64,000 nucleotides of DNA from Gracilibacillus massiliensis (GTDB lineage: Bacteria > Bacillota > Bacilli > Bacillales > Amphibacillaceae): NCBI RefSeq assembly GCF_001458115.1, contig NZ_CZRP01000011.1:744001-808000 (forward strand), given 5' to 3'. Both the position numbers and the translations under genes were made by a program. Shown here in pieces: positions 1 through 9,464 of the stretch. Position 1 is the first letter of the stretch, and every line of letters starts with the position of its first letter. Under the pieces are notes generated by a model. It saw only the letters and a program-made list of their open reading frames with translations. It did not search any database and had not been told where the DNA came from.

Positions 1-1
1 A

Positions 2-1336
2 ATTGAAACAGAAGTAGAAGGTCGCTTTGTTATTGCTCTAGGTAAAGAGGCTAAACATGGATTAGATGGTGAGTTAGAAGTAAAGGTAGATATTGATGCG
101 GAAAATGGACTCGTTGAAGATGAAAATGGAAATATTAACTTTAAAGATGCCAATATAATACCAAATGTAGAAGTGGGTACGATAATGGCTATTCTTCACC
201 CGCCCATACCTGGATTACCAGGGCGCTCTGTTTTGGACGAAGAAATACCCACAAAAGAGACACATGAATTAAGACTGGTTCCCGGGAAAGGTGTCGATTT
301 AATCGAAGATAAGATTATTGCAACAGAATCCGGAAGACCTGTCATCGAGCAAAGAGGTCGGACTGTAAAAGCAATGATTATGTCGAAGCTCGTTCATGAC
401 GGAAATGTCAATATTGCTTCCGGTAATATTCGTTTTAGCGGTGATATCGAGATTTTGGGAGAGGTAGAAGACAACATGATTGTGGAAGCAGGTGGTGATA
501 TTTATGTGCAACGATCAATTAGCGAATCGAACATAACTGCTTCCAAATCGATAACTGCAAAAGGAAATGTTATTAACTCTAGTTTGACCGCGGGAAAACA
601 CCATTTGCTTGTTATTGAGTTAGGCCATCTATTAACGATATTAGAAAAACAATTAGATAAGATGATCGTTATTATTCAACAACTTACAAGTTCTAAGGCA
701 TATAAGTCAGAAGAGCTAAAAATGAAAGGTTTACAACCATTAATTATTTTATTATCTGAAAAAAAGTTCAAAGATTTTAAATCTTTTGCACGTAAATATG
801 TAGATATAGTAGAAAAAGCGGATGCTTATATTGAAGAGCCAGAATGGAAAAAGGTCAGTTCTGATTTGAAAATGATGTTTCTCACACTAACGAATGAAAC
901 GATAACTCTTTCAAAATTAAATATTTTAAAAGATTTGATGCAAGAATTAGCGCAAACAACAGAATCAGATGTCGAACCCAATTCATACATCACTATATCA
1001 GATACTACAAATAGTAGAATCTATTCTAGTGGTAATGTCAATATCATAGGAAAAGGTTGCATTAATACAAAAGTACATTCTGGTGGATTATTAAAAGTAG
1101 ATGGTTCTTTAAGAGGTGGTGAAGTATACGGTAGGTTGGGAGTGATCGTCAGTGAAGTAGGTACAATCAGTGGCACTAAAACAATTATATCTACTGCATC
1201 TGATAAATCTATCACAATAATGCGAGCGTATGAAGGAACAATTCTTCGTATTGGAGATGCCGTTAGACAGTTGTTTCGGGAGGAAAAGTTTATTAAGGCG
1301 AAATTAGACGAAAATGGACAGATTATTTTCGAGTAG
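2..1336 (+). CDS. FapA/DUF342 family protein, 5' end outside the window
   Basis: The reading frame is open from the first bases of the window, so the gene begins upstream and the GTG at 173 is internal. About 444 C-terminal residues are visible. They contain repeated short Gly-rich beta segments typical of the DUF342 (FapA) beta-helix, such as the stretch encoded at about 390-560 and again at 1000-1240, separated by a Leu/Lys-rich alpha-helical, probably coiled-coil section at about 600-960. FapA-type proteins are linked to polar flagellar or cell-surface placement in other bacteria; the Bacillus homologues have no firm function. It is followed after 11 bases by a STAS gene in the same direction, which suggests one operon. 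Family assignment is good; function is inferred only. Confidence 0.75.
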   Translation: METEVEGRFVIALGKEAKHGLDGELEVKVDIDAENGLVEDENGNINFKDANIIPNVEVGTIMAILHPPIPGLPGRSVLDEEIPTKETHELRLVPGKGVDLIEDKIIATESGRPVIEQRGRTVKAMIMSKLVHDGNVNIASGNIRFSGDIEILGEVEDNMIVEAGGDIYVQRSISESNITASKSITAKGNVINSSLTAGKHHLLVIELGHLLTILEKQLDKMIVIIQQLTSSKAYKSEELKMKGLQPLIILLSEKKFKDFKSFARKYVDIVEKADAYIEEPEWKKVSSDLKMMFLTLTNETITLSKLNILKDLMQELAQTTESDVEPNSYITISDTTNSRIYSSGNVNIIGKGCINTKVHSGGLLKVDGSLRGGEVYGRLGVIVSEVGTISGTKTIISTASDKSITIMRAYEGTILRIGDAVRQLFREEKFIKAKLDENGQIIFE

Positions 1337-1347
1337 GAGGTTCAGTT

Positions 1348-1662
1348 ATGCTAGAATATCAACTAAAAAAAACAGCTAATCATTGTAACGTGGCACTAAT
1401 TGGAGATTTTGATATAGAATCGACTGAACATGTCAATGATACATTGATTCCTGAATTAATGAATTATCCAGAAGTTCATTTGAATTTCCAAAAGGTTAAT
1501 TTTGTTGATTCGTCAGGTATGGGTCTATTAATCCAAATTGTTAACCAATTAAAAGAAAAAAATCAACAAGTGAAAATTTTGAATGTGAAAGAAGATATAT
1601 TAGAAGTTTTTGAATTAGTACAAATACCAGAAATTATTGGCCAAGAGGTTATTGTGAAATAG
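1348..1662 (+). CDS. STAS-domain protein (anti-sigma factor antagonist type)
   Basis: This 104-residue protein is a single STAS domain. It carries the motif VDSSGMG at residues 53-59, where the Ser (55 or 56) matches the phosphorylatable serine of SpoIIAA/RsbV antagonists. Such proteins bind or release an anti-sigma kinase according to phosphorylation, but no kinase or sigma gene is adjacent here. The start is supported by an AGGAGG motif immediately upstream that overlaps the stop of the FapA-like gene, so the two genes are probably co-translated. It could instead be a structural STAS protein in a chemotaxis or motility complex. Confidence 0.8.
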   Translation: MLEYQLKKTANHCNVALIGDFDIESTEHVNDTLIPELMNYPEVHLNFQKVNFVDSSGMGLLIQIVNQLKEKNQQVKILNVKEDILEVFELVQIPEIIGQEVIVK

Positions 1663-1712
1663 TAGTTTAGGTTAAATATAAGACTTGAATTGAAAATATT
1701 TTCATGCGTATT

Positions 1713-2210
1713 AGGAACATACTGCGACATAGCTGAAGAGGTAATTATGAGATTTTATATGTGCTTTGCAACCGCTGCGGCTTGCCCGCTTTCCTTTCCA
1801 CGGGTTTTTACCCTAAGCTAACTTTTTAAGCAAAGTTCGCTTAAAAAGTGGATCTTAGGGTAAAAACATCCCGCAGGAGTGAAAGAAGCGGACGCCTTCG
1901 CTCTTAATGGATGCTACAACTGTCTTCACACCTATCAATTTGATCTTTCTATAAGTATTTCGTTTATATTTCGCGATAGTAGTCTTTATTTAAACTCTTG
2001 CATCTATTGTAGAACTTTAATTAGCGTAGGCGTTCGCTTCAACTCCAATGGGACTCGTTTTACCTGAAGATCCACTTTTCCATGCGATTTTTGCATGGAA
2101 AAGTTAGCTGAAGGGAAAACCCCATGGAAAGGGAAGCGAACAAGCCGTAGCGGTTGTTACGCACAAATTTACTGTCAAAATGACTACATCACTTACTGCG
2201 TAGTATCCTG
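1713..2210. repeat. Family A long-palindrome repeat, copy 1
   Basis: This non-coding element fills most of the gap between the STAS gene and narK. The ends are imperfect inverted repeats (around 1713-1760 and 2165-2210). There are two hairpin arms, about 1770-1895 and 2027-2155. In arm 1 the sequence AGCTAAC leads into the stem ACTTTTTAAGC/GCTTAAAAAGT and then GTGGATCTT. In arm 2 the same layout appears inverted, with the stem ACTTTTCCATGC/GCATGGAAAAGT. Short open frames inside it are not genes. It sits between convergent genes. Confidence 0.8.
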
Positions 2211-2279
2211 TTATTGCGCAACACTATATATTGTATTGTTGGTATTTGACGTAGGTATAATGTTCGGTATCATCCTTTA

Positions 2280-3725
2280 TTAAAACGATACTGCATCTTT
2301 TGTTCGGGCTTTTTTTATTTTTTCTTTCGCAGTCGCTGTTTGAGGTTCGTCTAGGAAGAAGATACAAAAGAAACAAACAACAGCGGTTAGCCCAATTATG
2401 ATAAAAAAGACGGCTGGACTTACCATCGTAAAAATGGTTAAAAATACTACTGCACCGATATTTCCATATGCTCCAACCATACCAGATATTTGACCTGTTA
2501 CAGGCTTTTTAATCATGGGAACCATTGCATATACTGCACCTTCACCCGCTTGAACAAAGAAAGAACAACCTATTGTTACTAAGACTGCAAACCAAATCGG
2601 CCAACTTGAACCAATTAGAGCCATGCCGATATATCCAACCGCAAGACCTGCTAAGAATATCATTAAGGTTTTTTTGCGACCAAACTTGTCACTGAACCAA
2701 CCACCGCTAGGGCGAGACATTAGATTCATAAAGGCAAAACTACCGGCAATAATACCAGCTTGAGCTACGCCAAGTGCAAAGGTTTCCTCAAAAAATTGAG
2801 GTAACATTGAGACTACTGCTAATTCTGATCCAAAAGTGCAGAAATAAGCGAAATTAAGAATAGCTACTTGTTTAAACGAGTATTTTTCTTTTTCTGGTAC
2901 TCCTTCTTTTAAATGGTCCTTATTTACATTCCATATTTTTGATAAATTATAGAAAAACAATGCAACAAGCGACAAGATTAAAATTAACATAATATTAAAG
3001 CTAATGAAATTTAAATCCCATAAACGAAAGCTTTGAAAGATTAAAATACCAAAGAGAGGGATACTCATCAACATTAAACCGATCAAGTCGCGATAACTAG
3101 TAACTTCTAATGCCCCACTTTTCTTTGGTTTTTTAAAGGTAACTCCTTCTGGTGTATCTTTCACTAATCGAAGGAACAAAAACCCATAAATTAAACTAAT
3201 TAATCCTGTTAAACCAATAGCATAACGCCAGCCATCTTCACCACCAAATAGAATAGCTAATGCTGGCAAAGTCATTGCCGCAGCGGCAGACCCAAAATTA
3301 CCCCAACCACCATAAATTCCTTCAGCAAACCCGACATTTTTTTCTGTAAACCATTCTGATACTAAACGAATACCAATAACAAAACCGGCACCAATCAATG
3401 CTAAGAATATTCTTGAAACCATTAATTGAGTGAAGGAATTGGATAAAGCAAATGTGAAACAGGGGATGCTTAATATCATTAATAGGCTTGAAAAAACTCT
3501 TCTAGGTCCGAACCGATCGACAAGCATACCTATTAAAACCCGGGCTGGAATGGTAAGCGTGACGTTCGCTACTGCTAGTAAAGCTATTTCATCGTTTGTT
3601 AATCCAAATTGTTTTTTTAATGTCGTCATAAATGGTGCCATATTAAACCAGACGACAAATGTGATAAAAAAAGCTAACGTTGTGAATCCGAGTGTTTTTA
3701 TATTTCCTTTATGACCTGTGCTCAT
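2280..3725 (-). CDS. narK: NarK/NasA-type nitrate/nitrite MFS transporter
   Basis: This 481-residue major facilitator protein has about 12 hydrophobic segments. It carries the MFS motif GMLVDRFGPRR at residues 66-76 and two nitrate-signature stretches, GGWGNFGSAAA near residue 139 and GAYGNIGAVVF in the second half. These place it in the nitrate/nitrite porter family, and the nasBC and nasDE genes beside it support nitrate uptake for assimilation. The start at 3725 is chosen over an upstream ATG at 3740 because GGAGGT lies seven bases before it. A TATAAT with a TnrA-like box 49 bases upstream of the predicted transcript start suggests activation under nitrogen limitation. The B. subtilis counterpart in this context is called nasA. 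Confidence 0.88.
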   Translation of the reverse strand: MSTGHKGNIKTLGFTTLAFFITFVVWFNMAPFMTTLKKQFGLTNDEIALLAVANVTLTIPARVLIGMLVDRFGPRRVFSSLLMILSIPCFTFALSNSFTQLMVSRIFLALIGAGFVIGIRLVSEWFTEKNVGFAEGIYGGWGNFGSAAAAMTLPALAILFGGEDGWRYAIGLTGLISLIYGFLFLRLVKDTPEGVTFKKPKKSGALEVTSYRDLIGLMLMSIPLFGILIFQSFRLWDLNFISFNIMLILILSLVALFFYNLSKIWNVNKDHLKEGVPEKEKYSFKQVAILNFAYFCTFGSELAVVSMLPQFFEETFALGVAQAGIIAGSFAFMNLMSRPSGGWFSDKFGRKKTLMIFLAGLAVGYIGMALIGSSWPIWFAVLVTIGCSFFVQAGEGAVYAMVPMIKKPVTGQISGMVGAYGNIGAVVFLTIFTMVSPAVFFIIIGLTAVVCFFCIFFLDEPQTATAKEKIKKARTKDAVSF

Positions 3726-3750
3726 TTCAAGTACCTCCATTTTATGTTGA

Positions 3751-3771
3751 TATCTTCATTATAAGAAGATA
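3751..3771 (-). promoter_or_regulatory. Predicted narK promoter -10 within an inverted repeat
   Basis: On the minus strand a perfect TATAAT occupies 3758-3763, placing the start of transcription near 3751. The -10 lies inside the inverted repeat TATCTTC-N7-GAAGATA (3751-3771). No good -35 is visible, as expected for an activator-dependent promoter. A TnrA-like box is centred at 3800. Confidence 0.5.
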
Positions 3772-3791
3772 GAGTTATGAAACAATGAAAC

Positions 3792-3808
3792 AGTAAAATA
3801 ATCTTACA
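3792..3808 (-). promoter_or_regulatory. TnrA-like box upstream of narK
   Basis: The sequence AGTAAAATAATCTTACA matches the TnrA consensus TGTNANAWWWTMTNACA at 16 of 17 positions; only the first base differs. Its centre is about 49 bases upstream of the start predicted from the TATAAT at 3758-3763, which is the spacing known for TnrA-activated promoters in B. subtilis. Confidence 0.6.
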
Positions 3809-3812
3809 TAGA

Positions 3813-3864
3813 ATGTTAGATCAGCATCTTTAAAATTAATGGAATAGGTTGCTTGATCTAACAT
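3813..3864. promoter_or_regulatory. Inverted repeat upstream of narK
   Basis: ATGTTAGATCA at 3813-3823 is matched by its perfect complement TGATCTAACAT at 3854-3864. It could form a hairpin or a pair of operator half-sites. No regulator can be assigned. Confidence 0.3.
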
Positions 3865-4130
3865 AACCTTTTCTTGAACATGACTTAACCGTCCGTAACT
3901 GATCATTCATTAAAGACATTTTGTTTCTTGTAACAAAATAAATATTGTCTATTAAAACAAAAGATTTATGTACAGAATAAAAGCAGGATTATACGACACT
4001 ATTTTAGTGGTAATTATGAGATATTATAGTGCTTTGTACTCGCTCCGGCTTGTCGGCTTCCCTTTCCGCGGACACTTCTTTAGCTAACTTTTCAAGCAAA
4101 GTACGCTTAAAAAGTGGATCTTCGGATAAA

Positions 4131-4268
4131 GTGAGACTTCAATCAGTGGGGTTTTTCCACTGATTGTTAGCGAAACTTATCAGGTTGTTACTGACCGTAT
4201 CCCATACGTTATTTTTTGCATTATGAGAATATCAAGAATGGGATTACGGACAGTTAGCAACGTGGAAA
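4131..4268 (-). repeat. Family B repeat nested inside family A copy 2
   Basis: Uninterrupted family A copies read straight from GGATAAA into AACATCC; here about 136 bases are inserted between those motifs. The insert contains the hairpin AATCAGTGG/CCACTGATT (near 4140-4165) and a segment CCGTAATCCC on the minus strand. These match the repeat at 51826-51960, where the hairpin is AATCAGTAG/CTACTGATT, a compensated base-pair change. Confidence 0.65.
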
Positions 4269-4574
4269 AAACATCCTGCAGGAGTGGAAGCCAACGCCTG
4301 TGCTATTTAATGCTCTAAAACTCAAGCGAGAATAATCATGTTGGCCTATTCACTATTTTTCATCAATTTATCATTAGATTGCTTATCAATGTTAGCAATC
4401 TAAGCTGATTTATTATCTAAGTGTAACCATCCAAAATATGAGCATTTGCAATAGTTGTAGAGTCCCACTAAGCGTAGGTGGCCACTTCCACTCCTATGGG
4501 ATTCTTTTTCATGAAGATCCACTTTTCCATGCGATTTTTGCTTGGAAAAGTTAGCTGAAGGAAAAAGCCCATGG

Positions 4575-4630
4575 CATAGAAAACACTACGAAAGCTTGCT
4601 TGAGTAGATGTTGCACTTGTGCCCGTGGTA
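4575..4630 (+). repeat. 56-base cassette inserted in a family A arm
   Basis: The normal junction CCCATGG-AAAGGGAAG is split by a 56-base sequence beginning CATAGAAAACACTACG and ending GCCCGTGGTA. A near-identical cassette occupies the same place in another family A copy at 59815-59872. Confidence 0.7.
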
Positions 4631-4749
4631 AAAGGGAAGTGGGCAAGCTGAAGCGGTTTTTACGCACATACATCCTTTCAAAATTACCACTATAGTTATA
4701 TCGCATAATCCTGCTTTTGTGAGTAGAGATTACTTTTTAGGTTGGTTTT

Positions 4750-6882
4750 TTAGTTTATTGGACTTATTCGTACGACACTCATTTTAAAGCCGGGCATTTG
4801 ACAATAAGGATCAAGGGTATCGGCAACTAATTGATTCACATTCTGCTTTTCTGTCCAATGAAACGGTACAAAAACGGTGTCTTTCCTAATCGATGTAGAC
4901 CATTTACTTCGAACGATGATCCAACCTTTTTTAGAAGTGACTCGAACGAGCGTATCAGGCTTGATTCCATATAACTCAGCGGTATCTGGATGTATTTCTA
5001 AAAAAGCTTCAAAGTTTCTGGCCGCTAAGGAAGGACTTTTCCGAGTTTGTTCACCCGTTAAATAGTGTGACATTACTCTGCCAGTCGTTAAATATAATGG
5101 ATATTCGTTGTTAATACTCGGTTTTTTGGTATCTGCGATTGGAATAACTGCCATTTTTGCTTTCCCATTCTCATGAGCAAAAGTACTTTCAAATAATCGC
5201 TCTGTACCCGCTTGATTGCTCTCAGTACAAGGCCATAGGATCCCTTGTTGTTTGCGAATTCGTTCATAGGTAATTCCTGAATAGTCCGCTTTTCCACCTT
5301 TACTTGCGATTCGCAATTCTTCAAAGATTTCCTCAGCATTCGTGAAATTAAAAAACGCTCCTTTTCCAAGTGACTGTGCAATATCACATAAAATCTCCCA
5401 ATCGTGTTTCGCTTCTCCCTGGATAGGATAACTAGCTTCACGTAACATTACTCGTCCTTCTACATTTGTTAAGGTACCTTCATCCTCTAGATACGAAGTA
5501 GTAGGGAGTACAAGGTCTGCCAATTTAGCTGTTTCTGATAAAAATAAATCGACCACAACTAGAAACTTTAATTTTTTTAATGCTTTTTGAATGAGGTTTG
5601 CATTGGGATTGGAGACAATTGGATTAGAGCACATGACAAACATGCTAGTAATCTCGCCATCTATTATTTTCTCGAACATTTCATAGGCTGAAACACCTTT
5701 TCTTGGAAGAGACTGTTCTTCTATCCCCCAGACTTTTGCGATGTATTTTCGGTCTTCTTCCTTTTCAATCGAACGATAGCCAGGCAGTTGATCTGCTTTT
5801 TGACCATGTTCTCTAGCTCCTTGACCATTTCCTTGCCCAGTAATGGCCCCATATCCTGAATATTTCTTTCCTATTTTTCCTGTGACTAATAATAGATTTA
5901 AGAAGCTTCTTACCGTATCTGTACCATTTATTTGTTGTTCTACTCCTCGCGCGGTAAAAATCATACCACTAGATTCACGGCCAAACACAAGAGCTGTTTG
6001 ATAGAGATCATCTAACGATATGCCGGTATCCGTTGCGATCGTATCGAGATTTAGCGATTGTATATATTTTTTAACATCCTCAAAATGTTCCGTGCGCTTT
6101 TGGATAAATTCGTGATCAATTAAGTTTAAATCAATTAAGATTTTTAGAATCCCACTTGCCAGAGCAACATCTGTGCCTGGTTTGTTTTTTAAATGTAAAT
6201 CAGCTAGATTTGTAGTACTTGTTTCTCGTGGGTCAATTGCAATAATATAGGCACCATTTTCTTTGGCTTTTTCAAAATAGGGCATAATCGTTGGCTGGCA
6301 TTCTGCAATATTAGTGCCGGCTAATATAATGCAACGTGTATGTGGAATTTCTGCTAAGGTATTTGTGAAACCTCTGTCCATACCAAATGTGAGGTTGGCA
6401 CCTGTTGCTGCAGAGGCCATACATAGTCTGCCATTGTAATCAATATGTTTGGTCTGTAAACCAACTCTAGCAAATTTACCGAGTAAATAAGCTTCTTCAT
6501 TTGTTATCGAGGCACTACCATAGACAGATAAGGCATCTTTTCCATCTGTTTTTTGTATTTCTTGAAATCTTTCAGTAATAAGTTGATAGGCTTCTTCCCA
6601 AGATACGGGCTTGAATTCACCATTAATTTTTCGTAAAGGTTGTTTAATTCGGTCATGGTGCAAGGCGTGCTGATGGGCGTTCATTCCTTTCACACAAAGG
6701 CGACCTTCAGAGGTGGGATTGTCTTTACCGATTGTTTTGTGTTTTTTTCTTGATATAACACGTTGTTCAATCAATTGCATTTTGCACTGCATGCTGCAAT
6801 AGGGGCATTGAGTATCATATATTTTTTCGGATTGTGCTTTTTGTTGTTTATCGCGGAAATATTTAAGCATTAGTTCTGTCAT
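4750..6882 (-). CDS. nasC: Assimilatory nitrate reductase, catalytic (molybdopterin) subunit
   Basis: This 710-residue protein reduces nitrate to nitrite in the cytoplasm using bis-molybdopterin guanine dinucleotide and one 4Fe-4S cluster. The cluster ligands are seen as Cys26, Cys29, Cys33 (CPYCSMQC) and Cys63 (GRLCVKG). A further Cys in GRLCMASAA at about residue 154 fits the molybdenum ligand of Nas/NapA enzymes. The C-terminal molybdopterin dinucleotide-binding domain includes LYLTTGRVMSHYLTGE. The start has AAGGATG upstream. It lies 17 bases downstream of nasB on the same strand, so electrons from NAD(P)H probably pass through NasB. Length and order match B. subtilis nasBC. Confidence 0.92.
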   Translation of the reverse strand: MTELMLKYFRDKQQKAQSEKIYDTQCPYCSMQCKMQLIEQRVISRKKHKTIGKDNPTSEGRLCVKGMNAHQHALHHDRIKQPLRKINGEFKPVSWEEAYQLITERFQEIQKTDGKDALSVYGSASITNEEAYLLGKFARVGLQTKHIDYNGRLCMASAATGANLTFGMDRGFTNTLAEIPHTRCIILAGTNIAECQPTIMPYFEKAKENGAYIIAIDPRETSTTNLADLHLKNKPGTDVALASGILKILIDLNLIDHEFIQKRTEHFEDVKKYIQSLNLDTIATDTGISLDDLYQTALVFGRESSGMIFTARGVEQQINGTDTVRSFLNLLLVTGKIGKKYSGYGAITGQGNGQGAREHGQKADQLPGYRSIEKEEDRKYIAKVWGIEEQSLPRKGVSAYEMFEKIIDGEITSMFVMCSNPIVSNPNANLIQKALKKLKFLVVVDLFLSETAKLADLVLPTTSYLEDEGTLTNVEGRVMLREASYPIQGEAKHDWEILCDIAQSLGKGAFFNFTNAEEIFEELRIASKGGKADYSGITYERIRKQQGILWPCTESNQAGTERLFESTFAHENGKAKMAVIPIADTKKPSINNEYPLYLTTGRVMSHYLTGEQTRKSPSLAARNFEAFLEIHPDTAELYGIKPDTLVRVTSKKGWIIVRSKWSTSIRKDTVFVPFHWTEKQNVNQLVADTLDPYCQMPGFKMSVVRISPIN

Positions 6883-6899
6883 TTTCTAGACATCCTTTC

Positions 6900-9227
6900 T
6901 TATAACGTTGAAACAAAGGTTTTTTTACGATTAATTTGATCATTACAGAGATTTTGCAGCAACATCGTTTGATTTTCCTGATCAAATAACACTTCACGAA
7001 CATGAATCATGCCTGCTCTTTCCAGCCAATTTCCTACTTTCTCATTAAAATTAGCGGACTGCCGGTAATATTGAAGGAATGAAAGGGTCAGATTGATGAT
7101 TTCATTATTTGTTTTAGCAATAGCCAATAGTGATTGTTTATTGTTTTCCTGTACAATCAACTCCCAACCTGCATTTTCTTTTATTAGTGCTAGATCAAAA
7201 TAATTCTCTAGCATGCCAGTTTTATTAGTGAAAATTTTCACTTTAAGGTTGCTAGCCATCGTTAAAAATTCTGTTTGTTTTTCTATTTTACAAGCTATAT
7301 TCTCGATTTCGTTACCGATTGGATGAGTAGTTCCAATTATTTGCACCTTTCTCAATACATGATTTTCTGGTGAGTGTAATCTCATATTGAGGTCACTACA
7401 AATGGAGATTAAGTTTTTTTCTTGAATACCAGTTATTTTTAATCGTTGATCTTCTGTTATGGTCAGGCCAGGTAAGCAGTATTTACGCAAAACCTCCTCT
7501 ATTTTACGCAATTGACTACTAGTTGCTTTGTCACCATATAATTGAGGCGTTACACTATAGGTGCCGTCGGTTTCTAACCATGCATTCGTCTGTGGGTCGA
7601 GATAAAAGAAATAGTCGTTTTGTTGATATTCGGGATAAATCATGTCCAAATAATAGTGCAGAGCTGGAATACACGTTTCACATCCGTTTAGGTTTTTCCA
7701 GTTTAAAGAGTTGAAAACCATGTCAAGATTCGTTAATTTCTGTTCCTGTATTTCTTGGACTATTTCATCTTCAGAGAGTGTTGTACAATTGCAAAATCGA
7801 TTATCTTTGACCTTCTCATCAAAAAAGTCACTGTTGATATAATCGAGTAGTTCTTGGACTACTGGTTTACATCCACCACATGAACTAGATGCTTTAGTGG
7901 ATTTTTTTACATCATTAACAGTTGATAAATCTTCTGCAAGTACTTGCTTAATAATGCATCCTTTTGAAACATTGTTACATGTGCAGATATTTTCATTTTT
8001 GGGTAATGTAGCCGCATATGATTCGTCGATTTTAACGGCTTGTAATAAAGTAGCTTTTTTATTGTTAGGTATAAATTTCTTTTTCTGAATGTTATCGAGC
8101 AAGATTGGCCCCATCGATGTATCTCCAAATAACACAGCACCAATGGCTTTATCGTTTTCGAATACTACTTTTTTATAGCTATCCGCTATCGAGTCGTACG
8201 TATAGATTGCTTTTGTGGTCTCTTTTTCATTAATTTGACCGATAGAGAACAGATCAATTCCTGATATCTTTAGTTGGGTATATATCGTAGAACCTTGATA
8301 GGTAGCATTTTGTTTCGTTAAATGTTTTGCAAGAATTTCTGCTTGTTCATAAAGCGGTTTAACGAGACCATATACTGTTCCTTTATGTTCTGTGCATTCA
8401 CCTACTGCAAAAATATCTGGATCATTTGTTTGTAAAACATTATTTACGATAATCCCTTTATTCGTTTCTATTTGAGCTTGATCTGCTAATGAAATATTAG
8501 GCCTTATTCCAACTGCCATCACCACTAAATCAGCTTCAAGTATTGTTCCATCTTTAAAACATAAGCCCTCGACACGATCCGTCCCAAAAATCTCAGCTGT
8601 TTCTTTTTCGAATATAAAACGCATGCCTTGTTCTTCTAACGAATGCTTTAACATAGATCCTGCTGTCTGATCTAATTGATGATTCATTAACTGGTTGGAT
8701 AAATGAATGACATCAACATCCATACCTAAATTCAATAAACCTCTTGCAGCTTCGAGTCCCAATAACCCACCACCAATTACTGCTGCTTTCTTATGCTGTT
8801 TAGATACATCAATCATTTCTTTACAATCATCAATCGTCCTGAAAGACATTACCCCTTTTTTATCAATTCCTGGAACAGGTAAGACAAACGGGTTAGAACC
8901 TGTAGCAATTATTAAGTGATCATAGGGTACGGTTCTCTCTTTATCTGTCACAATTATTTTTTTGTTTCTTTCTATAGATAGAACCGTTTCATTTGTGAAC
9001 AGTTTTATTTGATTATCCTTATACCACTGCCAATCGTGTATTGTAATATCTTCGAACGAAACATCACCCTGTAAAACGGAAGACAACATGATCCGGCTAT
9101 AATTGGTATAGGGTTCAGATCCGAAGATTGTAATATTATATAAAGATGAATTTTCTTTTAACAAATATTCAATGGTTTTTAAGCCTGCCATCCCGTTTCC
9201 GATCACGACAAGTCTTTTTTTATTCAT
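6900..9227 (-). CDS. nasB: Assimilatory nitrate reductase, electron transfer subunit (NAD(P)H-FAD protein)
   Basis: This 775-residue protein is predicted to carry electrons from NAD(P)H to NasC. The N-terminal ~400 residues form an FAD-dependent pyridine nucleotide-disulfide-type reductase (GNGMAGL at the start; GGGLLGLEAARGLL in the middle). Two BFD-like [2Fe-2S] segments follow (CTCNN...SSCGGC and CNCTT...GCETC). The C-terminal ~230 residues resemble the nitrite reductase domain of the neighbouring NasD but lack all four Cys that bind siroheme/4Fe-4S there. The upstream ATG at 9314 is rejected: AGGAGGT precedes the ATG at 9227 and MNKKRLVVIGNGMAG aligns with the NasD start. It is divergent from nasD. 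Confidence 0.9.
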   Translation of the reverse strand: MNKKRLVVIGNGMAGLKTIEYLLKENSSLYNITIFGSEPYTNYSRIMLSSVLQGDVSFEDITIHDWQWYKDNQIKLFTNETVLSIERNKKIIVTDKERTVPYDHLIIATGSNPFVLPVPGIDKKGVMSFRTIDDCKEMIDVSKQHKKAAVIGGGLLGLEAARGLLNLGMDVDVIHLSNQLMNHQLDQTAGSMLKHSLEEQGMRFIFEKETAEIFGTDRVEGLCFKDGTILEADLVVMAVGIRPNISLADQAQIETNKGIIVNNVLQTNDPDIFAVGECTEHKGTVYGLVKPLYEQAEILAKHLTKQNATYQGSTIYTQLKISGIDLFSIGQINEKETTKAIYTYDSIADSYKKVVFENDKAIGAVLFGDTSMGPILLDNIQKKKFIPNNKKATLLQAVKIDESYAATLPKNENICTCNNVSKGCIIKQVLAEDLSTVNDVKKSTKASSSCGGCKPVVQELLDYINSDFFDEKVKDNRFCNCTTLSEDEIVQEIQEQKLTNLDMVFNSLNWKNLNGCETCIPALHYYLDMIYPEYQQNDYFFYLDPQTNAWLETDGTYSVTPQLYGDKATSSQLRKIEEVLRKYCLPGLTITEDQRLKITGIQEKNLISICSDLNMRLHSPENHVLRKVQIIGTTHPIGNEIENIACKIEKQTEFLTMASNLKVKIFTNKTGMLENYFDLALIKENAGWELIVQENNKQSLLAIAKTNNEIINLTLSFLQYYRQSANFNEKVGNWLERAGMIHVREVLFDQENQTMLLQNLCNDQINRKKTFVSTL

Positions 9228-9313
9228 TTTTATAATACCTCCTAATGACACTGATCTTTCGTTCGTTATCATCTCGAAGACTATCATGATCCAACTATTT
9301 TTGTCCGTGATCA

Positions 9314-9330
9314 TGTCAGATAATATAACG
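9314..9330. promoter_or_regulatory. TnrA-like box shared by the divergent nasB and nasD promoters
   Basis: TGTCAGATAATATAACG matches TGTNANAWWWTMTNACA at 16 of 17 positions, differing only at the last base. It lies in the 237-base divergent region and is placed to activate both directions. Weak -10 candidates at similar distances are GATACT (9355-9360, toward nasD) and CATGAT (9283-9288 on the minus strand, toward nasB). Confidence 0.65.
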
Positions 9331-9464
9331 TTATTTCTTTAAAGGTGTATTTTAGATACTTCAAAAAGCGTGTAAGATAAGTTGACAAGTCGATAGCAAG
9401 ATTACTTTTTGATAGGTACGATGAATACAAGTTAAATTTTCCAAATGATATTGGGGGACTAAAA

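Larger units (their letters stand above)
3979..4718. repeat. Family A long-palindrome repeat, copy 2, with two nested insertions
   Basis: The element is 740 bases long and bounded by perfect 14-base terminal inverted repeats, AAAAGCAGGATTAT at the left and its complement at the right; similarity between the two ends continues about 30 bases inward. Arms lie at about 4040-4300 and 4478-4655. Arm 1 is interrupted by a family B repeat (4131-4268) and arm 2 by a 56-base cassette (4575-4630). It separates narK from nasC. No gene is present in this gap. Confidence 0.85.

Noticed and set aside
1879-2283. Two ~62-codon open frames inside family A copy 1
   Set aside because: They lie across hairpin arms of a non-coding repeat, differ between copies and lack ribosome sites.
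9266-9294. Sigma-A promoter TTGGAT-N17-TGATAA toward nasB
   Set aside because: The spacing is good, but the TnrA-like box would then be centred about 63 bases upstream, outside the usual position; kept only as an alternative.
9382-9410. TTGACA before nasD as a -35
   Set aside because: No -10 hexamer at a usable distance.
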